Shown here: piece after piece, positions 34,419 through 42,487 of the stretch
Numbering within the stretch: the first letter of the stretch is position 1
Layout: every line of letters starts with the position of its first letter
Source: Microthrix sp041394405
GTDB taxonomy: Bacteria; Actinomycetota; Acidimicrobiia; Acidimicrobiales; Microtrichaceae
Direction of reading: 5' to 3'
NCBI GenBank assembly: GCA_041394405.1
Contig: JAWKIF010000007.1
Location: forward strand, 186,001 to 250,000
DNA length: 64,000 nt
Position numbers and translations under genes: made by a program
Notes under the pieces: model-generated
What the model was told of the DNA's origin: nothing
The model's database searches: none
Seen by the model: only the letters and a program-made list of their open reading frames with translations

Positions 34419-35105
34419 ATGACCGAGGTGCCGACACCGGCCGAGGCGCTGGCCCGCTTGGGCATGCCGTTGGAAGATGCCATGCGCACGCAGCGAGCCA
34501 TCCGCAGGTTGCGCACCGAACCCGTGTCGCACGACGTGCTGGTGCCGCTGTTGGAGCTGTCGCTCAAGGCGCCCACCAGCAGCAACACCCAGGACTGGTC
34601 CTACCTGGTGGTGGAGGACCGCGCCCAGAAGGAGCGCCTGGCCAGGCTGTACCGCCCGCTCTTTCGAGCGTTCGATCCGGTGGTGACCCGCCTCGCCAGG
34701 GGCGACGAGAAGGCCCTGCGTCAGATGCGGCCGGGCCAGTGGCAGGCCAAGCACTTCGCCGAGCTGCCGGTGTTCGTCATCCCGTGCTATCGGCGGGGCC
34801 TGAAACACCGGCCCGTCGGACGACCCCAGATTGCGGTGTCGTCGTTCTACGGCTCGGTGTTTCCGGCCGTGCAGAACCTGCTGCTGGGTTGTCGTGCCGT
34901 CGGCCTCGGGGCGTCCATCCAAACGCTGCCCATTTGGCACATCCCGACGGCCCGCCGCATCCTGGAGCTGCCGCGCAAGGTGAACCCGGTGTGCATCATC
35001 CCCATCGGCTGGCCCGTCGGGCGCTACGGGCCCACCACCCGGCGGCCCATCGGCGAGGTGGTGCACCTCGACCGCTACGGCAATCGGCCGTTCCTGGAGA
35101 CGTAG
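34419..35105 (+). CDS. Nitroreductase-family FMN protein
   Basis: 228 residues. The classical nitroreductase start MRTQRAIRRLRTEPVSHDVL (R-x-x-R phosphate-binding) is followed by LKAPTSSNTQDWSYLVVEDR, the FMN-binding APTSxNxQ motif, and by VQNLLLGCRAVGLGASIQTL and NPVCIIPIGWPVGRYGPTTR. Expected to be a cytosolic FMN-dependent NAD(P)H reductase acting on nitro, quinone or unsaturated compounds, working as a dimer. Start ATG 34419 preceded by GGAGGAG. A 27-base gap separates it from the convergent SRPBCC gene. Confidence 0.88.
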   Translation: MTEVPTPAEALARLGMPLEDAMRTQRAIRRLRTEPVSHDVLVPLLELSLKAPTSSNTQDWSYLVVEDRAQKERLARLYRPLFRAFDPVVTRLARGDEKALRQMRPGQWQAKHFAELPVFVIPCYRRGLKHRPVGRPQIAVSSFYGSVFPAVQNLLLGCRAVGLGASIQTLPIWHIPTARRILELPRKVNPVCIIPIGWPVGRYGPTTRRPIGEVVHLDRYGNRPFLET

Positions 35106-35132
35106 CGCCCGGAAGTGGGACGCCCACGGCGG

Positions 35133-35591
35133 CTAGCGCGCTTGGCCGAGGATGGTCTGCACGTTGTCCAGCTCGGTCTCCAGCTCGTCCTGCAGCCAGG
35201 GCGTCAGCATCCGCTCGTAGACCCATCGGAAGGGCCGACGGAACCGGATCTCGTAGCTGTGGGTCAGCACGCAGCCGTCGTCGGTGTCGACGCACGAGAA
35301 CCGTCCGGTGAAGCTGAAGATCAACCGGCCCGGCTGGCTTGGTGCGCTGGTGAAGGTCAACTCGCTCCAGCGGGTCAGCCGGACAATGTTGGTGTCCGGT
35401 GCCGGGGGCGTTCCCCGAAGTCGGCCCCAATAGCGGGCGCTGCCGACATCGTCCTCGCCGAGTTCGACGGGTTGCACCACGCGCCCGATCTTGGTGTCGG
35501 CCTGGCGGTAGCGATCGAGGTCGAGAACGAACTCAAGCACCTCCCGGCTGGTCGCCGCGATCTGTCTGCTTGCCTCGGCCCGGATCGTCAT
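35133..35591 (-). CDS. SRPBCC/polyketide-cyclase-like protein
   Basis: 152 residues from ATG 35591, which overlaps the stop of the upstream YHYH gene by four bases; the open frame upstream is a shadow of that gene. START-fold features: TIRAEASRQIAATSREVLEF, then VLDLDRYRQADTKIGRVVQP, and a long C-terminal helix WVYERMLTPWLQDELETELD. Members of this family bind lipids or polyketide intermediates. Unknown ligand. Its coupling to a secreted YHYH lipoprotein is unexplained. Confidence 0.75.
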   Translation of the reverse strand: MTIRAEASRQIAATSREVLEFVLDLDRYRQADTKIGRVVQPVELGEDDVGSARYWGRLRGTPPAPDTNIVRLTRWSELTFTSAPSQPGRLIFSFTGRFSCVDTDDGCVLTHSYEIRFRRPFRWVYERMLTPWLQDELETELDNVQTILGQAR

Positions 35592-36760
35592 CTCGGCTGC
35601 TCTCGGGGAGGTTGGGACGGCGGGAGGGGCGGCCCGTTGCCCGCTGGCGCTCCGCCCGCAGCGCCTTGGCCCTTGCCGAACGATGGGTCGGGGGTGCCTG
35701 ACAGGCAGAACATGAGGTAGGGGTACTCGTCGGTCACGTAGTACCCGTACTGCCCGTCGACCTCCATGCCGTTGCACTCATCGAGGTCGCCCGACCCGGT
35801 GAACTCGTAGTCGTCGTAGTAGGTGCCGTCGTAGGCGCCGGGCGGGTTCGCGTCTCCGGCGGGTCGGTCCCCGTCCCTGAGCTCGTAGCCCGATACCGCC
35901 TTGCGCACCTCGCCCGTCTCGGGGTCGACGAAGTACGACCCGAAGATCGGAAAGCCGTCGGCGGCGAACCCGATGAGCGGCGACCCGTCCGGCCCGGGGT
36001 TGTCGTCGAAGAGGGCGAGCGGGTTGCCGTGGTAGTGGTAGGTGCCGTCGGGTTGGGTGTGGGCGTTGTGGGCGTCGGCCCCAAACAGGTGGTCGGTGCC
36101 GAGCGGGTTGGTCAGCCACGGATCGTCGGCACTGCATCCGATGGCCACGTTGCCGTCGGCGTCGGCTCCTTGGCCATCGGGCCGGTAGCAACCGGCCGAC
36201 AGCAGGTCGATGACCACGCCGTTCAGCAGCACGCCGTCGTAGGTCTGCTGTTCAAGCGGGGTTGGAGCGGCCGCCCGCTCCGGGTTGCGGATGATGGTGA
36301 ACGCCCGCGGCACCTCGGCGACGTCGGTGGCGAAGTCGGCCGTCTCGTCGTTGAAGTCGTGGTTCGGGATGTTGTTTGAGGCGAGTGAGCACGAGTCGGC
36401 GCCCGCGGTCAGCGTCACGCCCGAGTCGAACATAATCTGACGGGTGATGTCGTTGACCGACGCCGTGAGGGTCACGTCGTAGTCGCCGCAATCGGCGCTG
36501 GTGTTGGTGAGGATGGTGTCGGTGATGTCGACTTCGCCGCTCAGCCCGTGGCCGTGGTCGTCCTCGCCGTCGGGCACCGAGGTACCGGTCGCCTCGGTGG
36601 CAGCGGTCGTCGATGTGGGCAACTCGGTGGTTGTGGATTCGTCTGGGGCTGCGCTGGCAGCGGTTGGCTCCTCACCCGATCCGCAGGCCGGGGCGAGGCT
36701 GAGCGCCAGGATGGCAGCGGCGAGGTGCGCCCAGCGGGTCGTTCCTCGGGAAGGGTTCAT
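35588..36760 (-). CDS. YHYH-domain lipoprotein
   Basis: 390 residues from ATG 36760, preceded by GAGG at good spacing; an in-frame start at 36880 lies in the intergenic region. A lipobox (LALSLAPACGSGEE) is followed by a Thr/Ser/Glu-rich linker and a His/Asp patch (GEDDHGHGL). The core holds the signature GTYHYHGNPLALFDDNPG, followed by LIGFAADGFPIFGSYF, which define the YHYH domain of unknown function found in many secreted proteins. Cys pairs (SADCGDY, ADSCSL, AGCYRP, AIGCSA) suggest disulfides. Metal binding is suspected from His clusters. Anchored on the outer face of the membrane. Confidence 0.83.
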   Translation of the reverse strand: MNPSRGTTRWAHLAAAILALSLAPACGSGEEPTAASAAPDESTTTELPTSTTAATEATGTSVPDGEDDHGHGLSGEVDITDTILTNTSADCGDYDVTLTASVNDITRQIMFDSGVTLTAGADSCSLASNNIPNHDFNDETADFATDVAEVPRAFTIIRNPERAAAPTPLEQQTYDGVLLNGVVIDLLSAGCYRPDGQGADADGNVAIGCSADDPWLTNPLGTDHLFGADAHNAHTQPDGTYHYHGNPLALFDDNPGPDGSPLIGFAADGFPIFGSYFVDPETGEVRKAVSGYELRDGDRPAGDANPPGAYDGTYYDDYEFTGSGDLDECNGMEVDGQYGYYVTDEYPYLMFCLSGTPDPSFGKGQGAAGGAPAGNGPPLPPSQPPREQPR

Positions 36761-36958
36761 GGTTGGGGTACCTCTTCGGGATCGTTGGCGGGTGGCGAGC
36801 GGTCCGACACCCCGATGGGCCATTGTGGACCTTGCGCTTGGAAGGGACATGAAACGGCTACCAACCACGCTGCACAACATGAAGAACCTCCAAGCGGACG
36901 TGGCGGCCTGGCGGTGCCGGGCAGGTCGTTGCCAATGGCCGATCGACGTCGATCGTGG

Positions 36959-37690
36959 CTAGACGGTGAGGTGCTCCACCAACTCAGTCAACCCGAACAG
37001 TCGGTTCTGGCCCGTGACTTCTTCGAGGAGTTGCTGCTGTGCGGGGTTTCCAACCTCGCTGACCGCTTGTGTAAGTTCGGGGAGGCAAACGTGGTAAACG
37101 GCGTCGACTTCCCCGGTCCCTCGGCAGATGGCGGCCAGCCGACTCGGTAAGGGTTCGCTGGTCACGGTGACGATGTGGGGCTGCCTGCCTCGGCGATGCC
37201 GGATCATGCTGACGCCCTCGTGACGGATGTTCTGAACTCGGTCCGAGCGTATGGAGAACTTGCAGGAGACCGCAGCATGGAGAACCGGTGGCAGGTCGGC
37301 TTCGCCGTGTTCAAAGCTGACCGTGACATCGGGTGAGATCATGTAGTCAAGCCCGAGTTCGATTCGTAGGGTGGGTTCATCCTTCACGAGTTCATCCAGC
37401 CGGGCCAGGTGTGCGTATTGCCGGTAGGCACTGATCCGTCCACCCCTGCTGACCTTCCATGGACGGGAGCCGTCGGCGGCAGGCAGCTCGTCGGCAAGGA
37501 GTTCCTCGATGCCTCGTTCGAGAGCCGCCCCGGCTGGTTGGCCACCCTTGGCCTGGTGGTCCAGATCGAGTAGTTCCAGGATTCGGCCGGCGATTGCGAC
37601 CGACTGGGGGCTGTCACCATCAGCGGTGTTTGGTTTCCTCCCTGCGTACCCGAGGAGACTCAAGACGAACGGTGCAACCACGAACGGCAC
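36959..37690 (-). CDS. Type II restriction endonuclease, NgoMIV-like
   Basis: 243 residues. The active-site stretch reads LDYMISPDVTVSFEHGEADL and AAVSCKFSIRSDRVQNIRHE, i.e. the D...(S)CK plus RSDRxQNxRxE pattern of the NgoMIV/Cfr10I group of PD-(D/E)xK endonucleases, which cut GCCGGC or related GC palindromes. The Lys of SCK and the Asp after SP are the metal and catalytic residues. Lies 17 bases behind a C5 methyltransferase, on the same strand, as expected for a restriction-modification pair. The recognition sequence GCCGGC is a family-based guess; many such sites occur in this window, so the methylase must be active if the nuclease is. Length is a little shorter than NgoMIV. Confidence 0.78.
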   Translation of the reverse strand: MPFVVAPFVLSLLGYAGRKPNTADGDSPQSVAIAGRILELLDLDHQAKGGQPAGAALERGIEELLADELPAADGSRPWKVSRGGRISAYRQYAHLARLDELVKDEPTLRIELGLDYMISPDVTVSFEHGEADLPPVLHAAVSCKFSIRSDRVQNIRHEGVSMIRHRRGRQPHIVTVTSEPLPSRLAAICRGTGEVDAVYHVCLPELTQAVSEVGNPAQQQLLEEVTGQNRLFGLTELVEHLTV

Positions 37691-37707
37691 CCTAGAGGCT
37701 CACCTCG

Positions 37708-38871
37708 TCAGGAAAGGTGACCGGCGAACGCATGCTCGTGGACGTACTGAGCGAGCGCCTCACCGAGGAGTGGAGGTACGGCATTGCCGATCTGGCGGGC
37801 GATCTCGATCTTTGTTCCCTCGAACAGATACGAATCGGGGAAGCTCTGGAGACGGGCCGCCTCCCGATGGGAGATGACACGGTTGGCTGTGGGGTGGAGG
37901 TAGCGGCCCTTCTCGGGCTTGAAGAATTCGGTCCGGATGGTTGGCGACGGCTGGTCCCAGTGCATGCGGCCCATGACATCCGTGGTGCCAGTCGGCTTGT
38001 TGAGCCAGCAGGCCGGCGTGATGTCGGGCCGCTCCCTCATCAAGTCAAAGCGGTTGCCGCCGGGCGGGATGGCCTTGTACCGCTCCAGCGACGTGGAGCG
38101 GGGACGACGACCGAAGTGCAGGTGCTGGCCATCGCCATCGATGTACGGGTCGGTGCCTTTCGTTCTGATGGAGAGTTCACCGAAGGCATCCTTGACGGTC
38201 ACGTAGGGGCGACCGCTCTTGGAGTGCGGCCCGTGGGTTGGTTCGGGAGGCCAAGGGAGGTCGCCCTCGAAGTCCCGCACTGCCACGAGGATGCCCCTGC
38301 GTCGGCGTTGCGGGACCCCGTAGTCGGCACTGTTGAGGATGCCCATTGCCGGGGTGTAGCGCGTCAGTTCGGTGTCGTGGCTGAGGAGTCCCAGGAGCTC
38401 AGCGAACTGCGCTGACTTCTGGAACTCGGGAACGTTCTCGATAACGAACGCCTTGGGCCGCAGTGTCCTGACAGCGTCGAGATAGTGCTTCCAAAGCCCG
38501 TTGAGTTCAGCGCGGGATTCGTCGTCGCGGTCGCGGCCGAGCGGGCTGAAACCTTGGCATGGCGGTCCCCCGATGATCAGGTCGATCTCGGTCGGATACT
38601 CGGGGCCATCCTCGATGTCGCCGGCGTAGACCTCGCAGCCGAAGTTCCGTTCAAAGGTCTTGGCCGCGGCCCCTTCGTGTTCGACGGCGAATATCGGCGT
38701 GTAGCCGAGGTCAGAGAGGTGGAACCCCAGCGACAGTCCTCCCGCGCCAGCGAAGAGGTCGAGCGTTCTGATTTGGGGTTGATCAGGGTCCTCTGAACCG
38801 TCCACGCGCCGACCCGAGAGCTCTCTCCCGCTGAGTATCGTCATCTGCCAGTACCCGCTGGAACGTTGCAT
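37708..38871 (-). CDS. DNA (cytosine-5-)-methyltransferase
   Basis: 387 residues from ATG 38871, chosen because GGGGAG precedes it; an open frame continues upstream to 39102 and a second ATG is at 38844. Ordered C5-methylase motifs: I TLDLFAGAGGLSLGFHLSDL, IV GGPPCQGFSPLGRD (catalytic PC), VI VIENVPEF, VIII QRRRRGILVAVRD, and X IARQIGNAVPPLLGEALAQY. A variable target-recognition region of about 100 residues lies between VIII and IX. It protects the host genome against the neighbouring NgoMIV-like nuclease by methylating the same site. Methylation also raises the T:G mismatch load that the Vsr gene upstream would repair. Confidence 0.93.
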   Translation of the reverse strand: MQRSSGYWQMTILSGRELSGRRVDGSEDPDQPQIRTLDLFAGAGGLSLGFHLSDLGYTPIFAVEHEGAAAKTFERNFGCEVYAGDIEDGPEYPTEIDLIIGGPPCQGFSPLGRDRDDESRAELNGLWKHYLDAVRTLRPKAFVIENVPEFQKSAQFAELLGLLSHDTELTRYTPAMGILNSADYGVPQRRRRGILVAVRDFEGDLPWPPEPTHGPHSKSGRPYVTVKDAFGELSIRTKGTDPYIDGDGQHLHFGRRPRSTSLERYKAIPPGGNRFDLMRERPDITPACWLNKPTGTTDVMGRMHWDQPSPTIRTEFFKPEKGRYLHPTANRVISHREAARLQSFPDSYLFEGTKIEIARQIGNAVPPLLGEALAQYVHEHAFAGHLS

Positions 38872-39049
38872 GGCTCTCCCCGCATCTGAGCGAACGTGTA
38901 AGGAACACGCGTTCGACAGTAGAGGTGGGGTGTGACAACGAAGATGGGAATCGGCCTCGGCTGGATGTTCAGACTTCCAGAGTAGATGCCGAAGGCCTGC
39001 CAGGCCGACCTTTCGGTGGAGCCCGGGCGGGTCGAACCACATGAGCTCC

Positions 39050-39481
39050 TCAGTTGGCCGCTTCGCTGCGCCCGCGCACGGCCTGTTCGACTGCGTCTGC
39101 AACCGCTGCGGCGTCTTCGTGCTCCCAGAAGCGGAGGACGGTCCAACCGTGGGCCCTCAGTTGATCGTTGGTGTCGGTGTCCCGGGCGATCGTGTTCTCG
39201 AGCTTGTGGACCCAGAAGTCGCTGTTGGTGCTCGGACGTGTGGCGTGGATGGGACAGCTGTGCCAATAGCACCCGTCGATAAACACAGCGACGCGCTCTC
39301 GGCGGAAGAGCAGGTCGGCGCGGCGATTCAGATCCGGCAGGGGGCGGGCGTCCACCCGATACCGCATGCCCCGTGCCCATACTGCCCTCCGAACGGCGAT
39401 CTCCGGAGCGGTGTCTCTGCCTCGGTTGGACCGCATCGACCGCTGCACGCCTTCGGACGAAGCCCACGACCCGGAACTCAC
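39050..39481 (-). CDS. vsr: Very short patch repair endonuclease Vsr
   Basis: 143 residues from GTG 39481, which has GAAGGG upstream and begins with VSSGSWASSEGVQRSMRSNR; ATG codons at 39568 and 39436 are alternatives. Vsr motifs: RGRDTAPEIAVRRAVWARGM then YRVD, ADLLFRRERVAVFIDGCYWH (catalytic Asp and the HSC segment), CPIHATRPSTNSDFWVHKLE, and WTVLRFWEHED. The enzyme nicks 5' of the T in T:G mismatches created by deamination of 5-methylcytosine. About 180 bases separate it from the C5 methylase on the same strand. This completes a vsr-methylase-nuclease module. Confidence 0.9.
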   Translation of the reverse strand: MSSGSWASSEGVQRSMRSNRGRDTAPEIAVRRAVWARGMRYRVDARPLPDLNRRADLLFRRERVAVFIDGCYWHSCPIHATRPSTNSDFWVHKLENTIARDTDTNDQLRAHGWTVLRFWEHEDAAAVADAVEQAVRGRSEAAN

Positions 39482-39806
39482 GGCGTCGGACCCTTCAACC
39501 GCTCCGGGACAGAGGGCAACGCATGTCCCCGGGAACCGAACCGCAGCGGCATCCCTTACTTCGCCCATCGAAGGTCGTTAAGCGGCATCACGAGTCTCCA
39601 CACGCGACCGATGAGCATCCGAACCCCCGCCAGGCAAACACCTTGGTGGAACAACCAGCGAATGTGAATGATCATCGTGCTGTGTCAACGCCCGGCCCGT
39701 CGTCGCGCATGCCACGGACCGTACCCTCCGAGCCCCGAGCTGGTCGCTTGGTCCTCTCCGCACAGAACCGATGGGCCTTGGGTCTGCTCGTCGTCACGGC
39801 GGTCAG
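39482..39806. other. Intergenic region between vsr and tRNA-Arg
   Basis: About 325 bases, no gene seen. On the minus strand TTGACA at 39683-39688 next to tgatcat may be a promoter for the vsr module, with a 200-base leader. The DNA is less GC-rich here than in the flanking genes, as is common at island edges. Confidence 0.3.
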
Positions 39807-39880
39807 TGCGCTCGGAGGGACTCGAACCCCCAACCTTCTGATCCGTAGTCAGATGCTCTATCCAATTGAGCTACGAGCGC
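39807..39880 (-). tRNA. tRNA-Arg (anticodon ACG)
   Basis: Minus-strand cloverleaf of about 74 bases: acceptor GCGCTCG pairs with CGAGCGC, D arm GTAGCTCAATTGGATAGAGC, anticodon stem-loop CTGA-CTACGGA-TCAG giving ACG, and T arm with GGTTCGAGTCC. No CCA is encoded. It sits 326 bases upstream of the restriction-modification module, a typical island insertion target. Confidence 0.95.
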
Positions 39881-40013
39881 TGGTGTTGAGCAGGCAACCC
39901 TAGGCGCTGGGGCGGGGTGAGCCAAACAGGTTGGGCGTGCCTCCTTACCGCACGTTCCGGCGTGCTGGGGGTGGGGTTCGAGGCACCCGGCTCGGGCGAG
40001 GAACCCGCGTCGA

Positions 40014-40727
40014 TCACGTCCCAGTGGGTGGACCCGGCAGCGAACGCGCGGGCCACCCCAGCAGCAGGGCGAGTTCGCGCCGCGCCTCGGGTTGGCCCTC
40101 CACCCGGAGGCCGTCCCGCTCGGCCTCCGTCAGCGTTAGCTCGCCCCGACGGAGCCGGGTGAGCGTTCCAAGCGTGGTGGTGACGACGAGGTCGTGAACG
40201 ACACCTGCCTCGGCAGGGTGCAGGCGAAGTCGTTCGAGCGGCGAGTGCTCACCCCGTCCGGCGACGGCGAGGCTCGTGGAGCTCTTGGGCAGCACCAGCA
40301 GCGCGGTCCAGCCGCTCGGGCCGAGCCGCTCAGGGCTCATCAAGGACAACAGGGCGCCCCGCTCAAGCCGAGGCGGCGGCGGGTCGTCGTCCGGGTCGGC
40401 CCACTCCGCAACTCCGAACCGCGCCAGCTCGTGCACCACGGGGCTGAGCTGCCGACCTCGCTGGGTCAGCGCGTAGGCCACTCGGGTCGGATTCGACATC
40501 TCGATCTGCTCGAGGATTCCCCGATCGACCAAGAACTGAAGCCGATCGGACAACAGGTTCGGCGCCAGCCCCGGCAGGCCGGCCCGGAGGTCGGTGAACC
40601 GCAGGGGGCCGAACATGAGGTCGCGCACGATCAGCAACGTCCATCGTTCGCCCACGATGTCGAGGGCGTGCGCCACCGGGCACGGCTGGCGGTACGACCG
40701 TCGTTGGTGGGCGCCGGTCGTGGTCAT
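40014..40727 (-). CDS. HxlR-family winged-helix transcriptional regulator
   Basis: 237 residues. The HxlR core reads YRQPCPVAHALDIVGERWTL with LIVRDLMFGPLRFTDLRAGL and LSDRLQFLVDRGILEQIE, followed by YALTQRGRQLSPVVHELARF. The Cys after the QP is a conserved, often redox- or electrophile-sensitive, residue. A C-terminal extension of about 120 residues (LLVLPKSSTSLAVAGRGEHS...) is unusual for the family and may bind a ligand. Divergent from the VOC-family gene; a short inverted repeat lies between them. It probably represses itself and the VOC gene. Confidence 0.87.
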   Translation of the reverse strand: MTTTGAHQRRSYRQPCPVAHALDIVGERWTLLIVRDLMFGPLRFTDLRAGLPGLAPNLLSDRLQFLVDRGILEQIEMSNPTRVAYALTQRGRQLSPVVHELARFGVAEWADPDDDPPPPRLERGALLSLMSPERLGPSGWTALLVLPKSSTSLAVAGRGEHSPLERLRLHPAEAGVVHDLVVTTTLGTLTRLRRGELTLTEAERDGLRVEGQPEARRELALLLGWPARSLPGPPTGT

Positions 40728-40749
40728 CGTGTTCCCTCCATCCGTTGCG

Positions 40750-40763
40750 TGGTTGAAAAACCA
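40750..40763. promoter_or_regulatory. Candidate HxlR operator
   Basis: Inverted repeat TGGTT-GAAA-AACCA in the 96-base divergent interval between the HxlR regulator (start 40727) and the VOC protein (start 40824). Operator role is inferred from symmetry and place. Confidence 0.4.
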
Positions 40764-40823
40764 ATACTAGGGTCCGAACCACTTCGGCGACGGGCCGGAG
40801 TACCTGATGAAGAAAGGCCGCCG

Positions 40824-41606
40824 ATGCCGACTGTGACGTCCTACCCAAACGGGGTGCCCAGCTGGGTCGACCTTGCCACCCCGGATACCGATGCTGCCCG
40901 GGCGTTCTACGGCGAGCTTTTCGGCTGGACCTTCGCCGAGGACGAGACCGGCGAGACCGACTACATCATGTGCTCCAAGAACGGGCACAGCGCCGCCGGG
41001 ATGATGACGCTGTCCGAGGAGATGGCCGCCTCGGGCATGCCGCCGGTGTGGACGAGCTACGTCACCGTCACCAACCTCGATGACGCCGTGGGCAAGGTGG
41101 AAGGCGCCGGCGGCACGGTGATGCAGGGCGACATCCCCGTGATGGAGGCCGGCCGAATGGCGGTGGTCGCCGATCCTGCCGGTGCGGTGATCTGCCTGTG
41201 GGAGGCGAAGGAGCACATCGGTTGCGAGGTGGTGAACGAGCACGGCGCCCTCACCTGGAACGAGCTGATGACGCCGGACCCCGCCGCCGTGGCGCCGTTC
41301 TACGGCGAGGTGTTCGGCTGGACGGCGCAGGTGATGCCCATGCCGTCGGGGGAGTACACGGTGTTCTTCGTCGAGGGTGGAAACGAGCAGGGCATCGCGG
41401 GCGCCATGGTTCCGCCCATGGAGGGCATGCCCCCCTTCTGGGGCGTCTACTTCCACGTTGACGACGCAGTCGCCACCGTCGAGACCGCCAGGGGGCTTGG
41501 CGCTCAGGTGATGATGGAGGCCACCCCCATGGAGGGCGTCGGCACCCTGGCCTCGATGGCCGACCCGACCGGGGCCATGTTCTCGGTCATGACGCCCGAG
41601 GGCTAG
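40824..41606 (+). CDS. VOC-family (glyoxalase-fold) protein, two-domain
   Basis: 260 residues from ATG 40824. Two repeated VOC units: VPSWVDLATPDTDAARAFYG with ELFGWTFAEDE, and GALTWNELMTPDPAAVAPFY with GEVFGWTAQVM; each half ends with a strand-turn like MAVVADPAGAVICLWEAK and ASMADPTGAMFSVMTPEG. This matches actinobacterial two-domain VOC proteins such as those annotated as hydroxylase or Cfp30B-like. Metal-ligand residues of glyoxalase I are not clearly kept, so it may bind rather than turn over small molecules. Divergent HxlR regulator upstream suggests inducible detoxification. Confidence 0.85.
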   Translation: MPTVTSYPNGVPSWVDLATPDTDAARAFYGELFGWTFAEDETGETDYIMCSKNGHSAAGMMTLSEEMAASGMPPVWTSYVTVTNLDDAVGKVEGAGGTVMQGDIPVMEAGRMAVVADPAGAVICLWEAKEHIGCEVVNEHGALTWNELMTPDPAAVAPFYGEVFGWTAQVMPMPSGEYTVFFVEGGNEQGIAGAMVPPMEGMPPFWGVYFHVDDAVATVETARGLGAQVMMEATPMEGVGTLASMADPTGAMFSVMTPEG

Positions 41607-41609
41607 CGC

Positions 41610-41972
41610 CTAGTAGCGAATCTCGACGCCGCGCAGCACCCCGGCCGAGATCGGGCCGAGGTCACGGAACTGGTTGGGCTGAAGGTCGACGATGCGGCCG
41701 CTGATGTACGGGCCGCGGTCGTTCACCACGCAGGTAGTGGCGCGGTTGCCGCGGCGGATGTGCAGCGTGGTGCCCGGCGCAGCGGTGCGGTGGGCGCAGC
41801 CGCGCGAGGTGCGGACCCGGGGAAACGCCACCGGTCCGCCGGCGGCGTTGTAGTACGACGCAGCGCCCGACTGGTAGCGGGTGGTCGAGGGGGCCGAGAC
41901 GCAGCCGGTGGCGGCCAGGGCCAGTACCGCTGCGCCGCCGAGGGTGCGTCGAATGGAACGGGGGATGTTCAT
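41610..41972 (-). CDS. rlpA: RlpA-like double-psi beta-barrel lipoprotein
   Basis: 120 residues from ATG 41972, preceded by GGAGG. Lipobox ALAATGCVSAP, then the RlpA/DPBB domain: SGAASYYNAAGGPVAFPRVR, CAHRTAAPGTTLHIRRGNRA, CVVNDRGPYISGRIVDLQPN. The NDRGPY segment and final Asp are conserved in RlpA/lytic-transglycosylase-like DPBB proteins. It lacks a SPOR domain, as usual in Gram-positive members. Probably acts on or binds peptidoglycan glycans at the cell surface. A candidate promoter lies at 42101-42128 on the minus strand with repeated GTAAC motifs. Confidence 0.82.
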   Translation of the reverse strand: MNIPRSIRRTLGGAAVLALAATGCVSAPSTTRYQSGAASYYNAAGGPVAFPRVRTSRGCAHRTAAPGTTLHIRRGNRATTCVVNDRGPYISGRIVDLQPNQFRDLGPISAGVLRGVEIRY

Positions 41973-42100
41973 GGGAGTTGCCTCCAGGGTTGCGCCGCCG
42001 GTCTGACGGAGTGGGGCCGGCGCCCGCCGGGCCACCCCCCGGGCGGCGCCGTTGCCGAAACCGGGGAGGTGGCCGGCTGAATGCCGGTTGCGAGGGCGTT

Positions 42101-42128
42101 ACTTTACGGTTTTGTTACGGTTACGCAA
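42101..42128 (-). promoter_or_regulatory. Candidate rlpA promoter with repeated GTAAC motifs
   Basis: Minus strand: TTGCGT (42123-42128), 16 bases, TAAAGT (42101-42106), upstream of a 128-base leader to the rlpA start. The stretch repeats GTAAC (GTAACCGTAACA, then AGTAACG), which resembles the direct-repeat sites described for MtrA-type response regulators. Weak evidence. Confidence 0.35.
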
Positions 42129-42220
42129 CCTTTGTGATGGTGTCATCCGTCACGCGACCGACGCCCGGGTCGTCGAGGGCGGCGCAGCCGCACCGGCGCC
42201 GAGGAGGTCGCCAGGCGCGA

Positions 42221-42253
42221 CGGAGCCCCCGAACCGAGGTCCGAGGGCTCCGT
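42221..42253 (-). terminator. Hairpin downstream of tRNA-Ser
   Basis: 8-base perfect outer arms cggagccc/gggctccg with a further partly paired inner stem, 33 bases beyond the tRNA-Ser 3' end on the minus strand and before the rlpA promoter. Likely tRNA terminator; there is no U-run. Confidence 0.5.
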
Positions 42254-42285
42254 GTTTGCCAGGCGTCGCCTGCAGTTTCGCCAGC

Positions 42286-42373
42286 GGAGAGGGTGGGATT
42301 CGAACCCACGGATGGGTTGCCCCATCACCTCCTTAGCAGGGAGGCCCGATCGACCGGACTCCGGCACCTCTCC
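42286..42373 (-). tRNA. tRNA-Ser (anticodon GCT)
   Basis: Minus-strand, about 88 bases with a long variable arm. Acceptor GGAGAGG pairs with CCTCTCC, anticodon stem-loop CTCC-CTGCTAA-GGAG gives GCT, T arm GGGTTCGAATCCC. The long variable arm fits a class II tRNA. No encoded CCA. Confidence 0.95.
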
Positions 42374-42487
42374 AAAGTGCGCCGTCATCGTATCCGCGAC
42401 GACGGCGCTTCCGCAGCCCGGAGTGAAGCGCCCGCCAACCCCTCTCCGTCCGACACACCGCACTGTGAGCTGCCGCCCGAGAATCGT

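Noticed and set aside
41973..42220. c-di-AMP (ydaO-type) riboswitch in the rlpA leader
   Set aside because: Such leaders occur before cell-wall genes in actinobacteria, but the conserved core blocks (GGTACGGAGGAACC-like) were not found.
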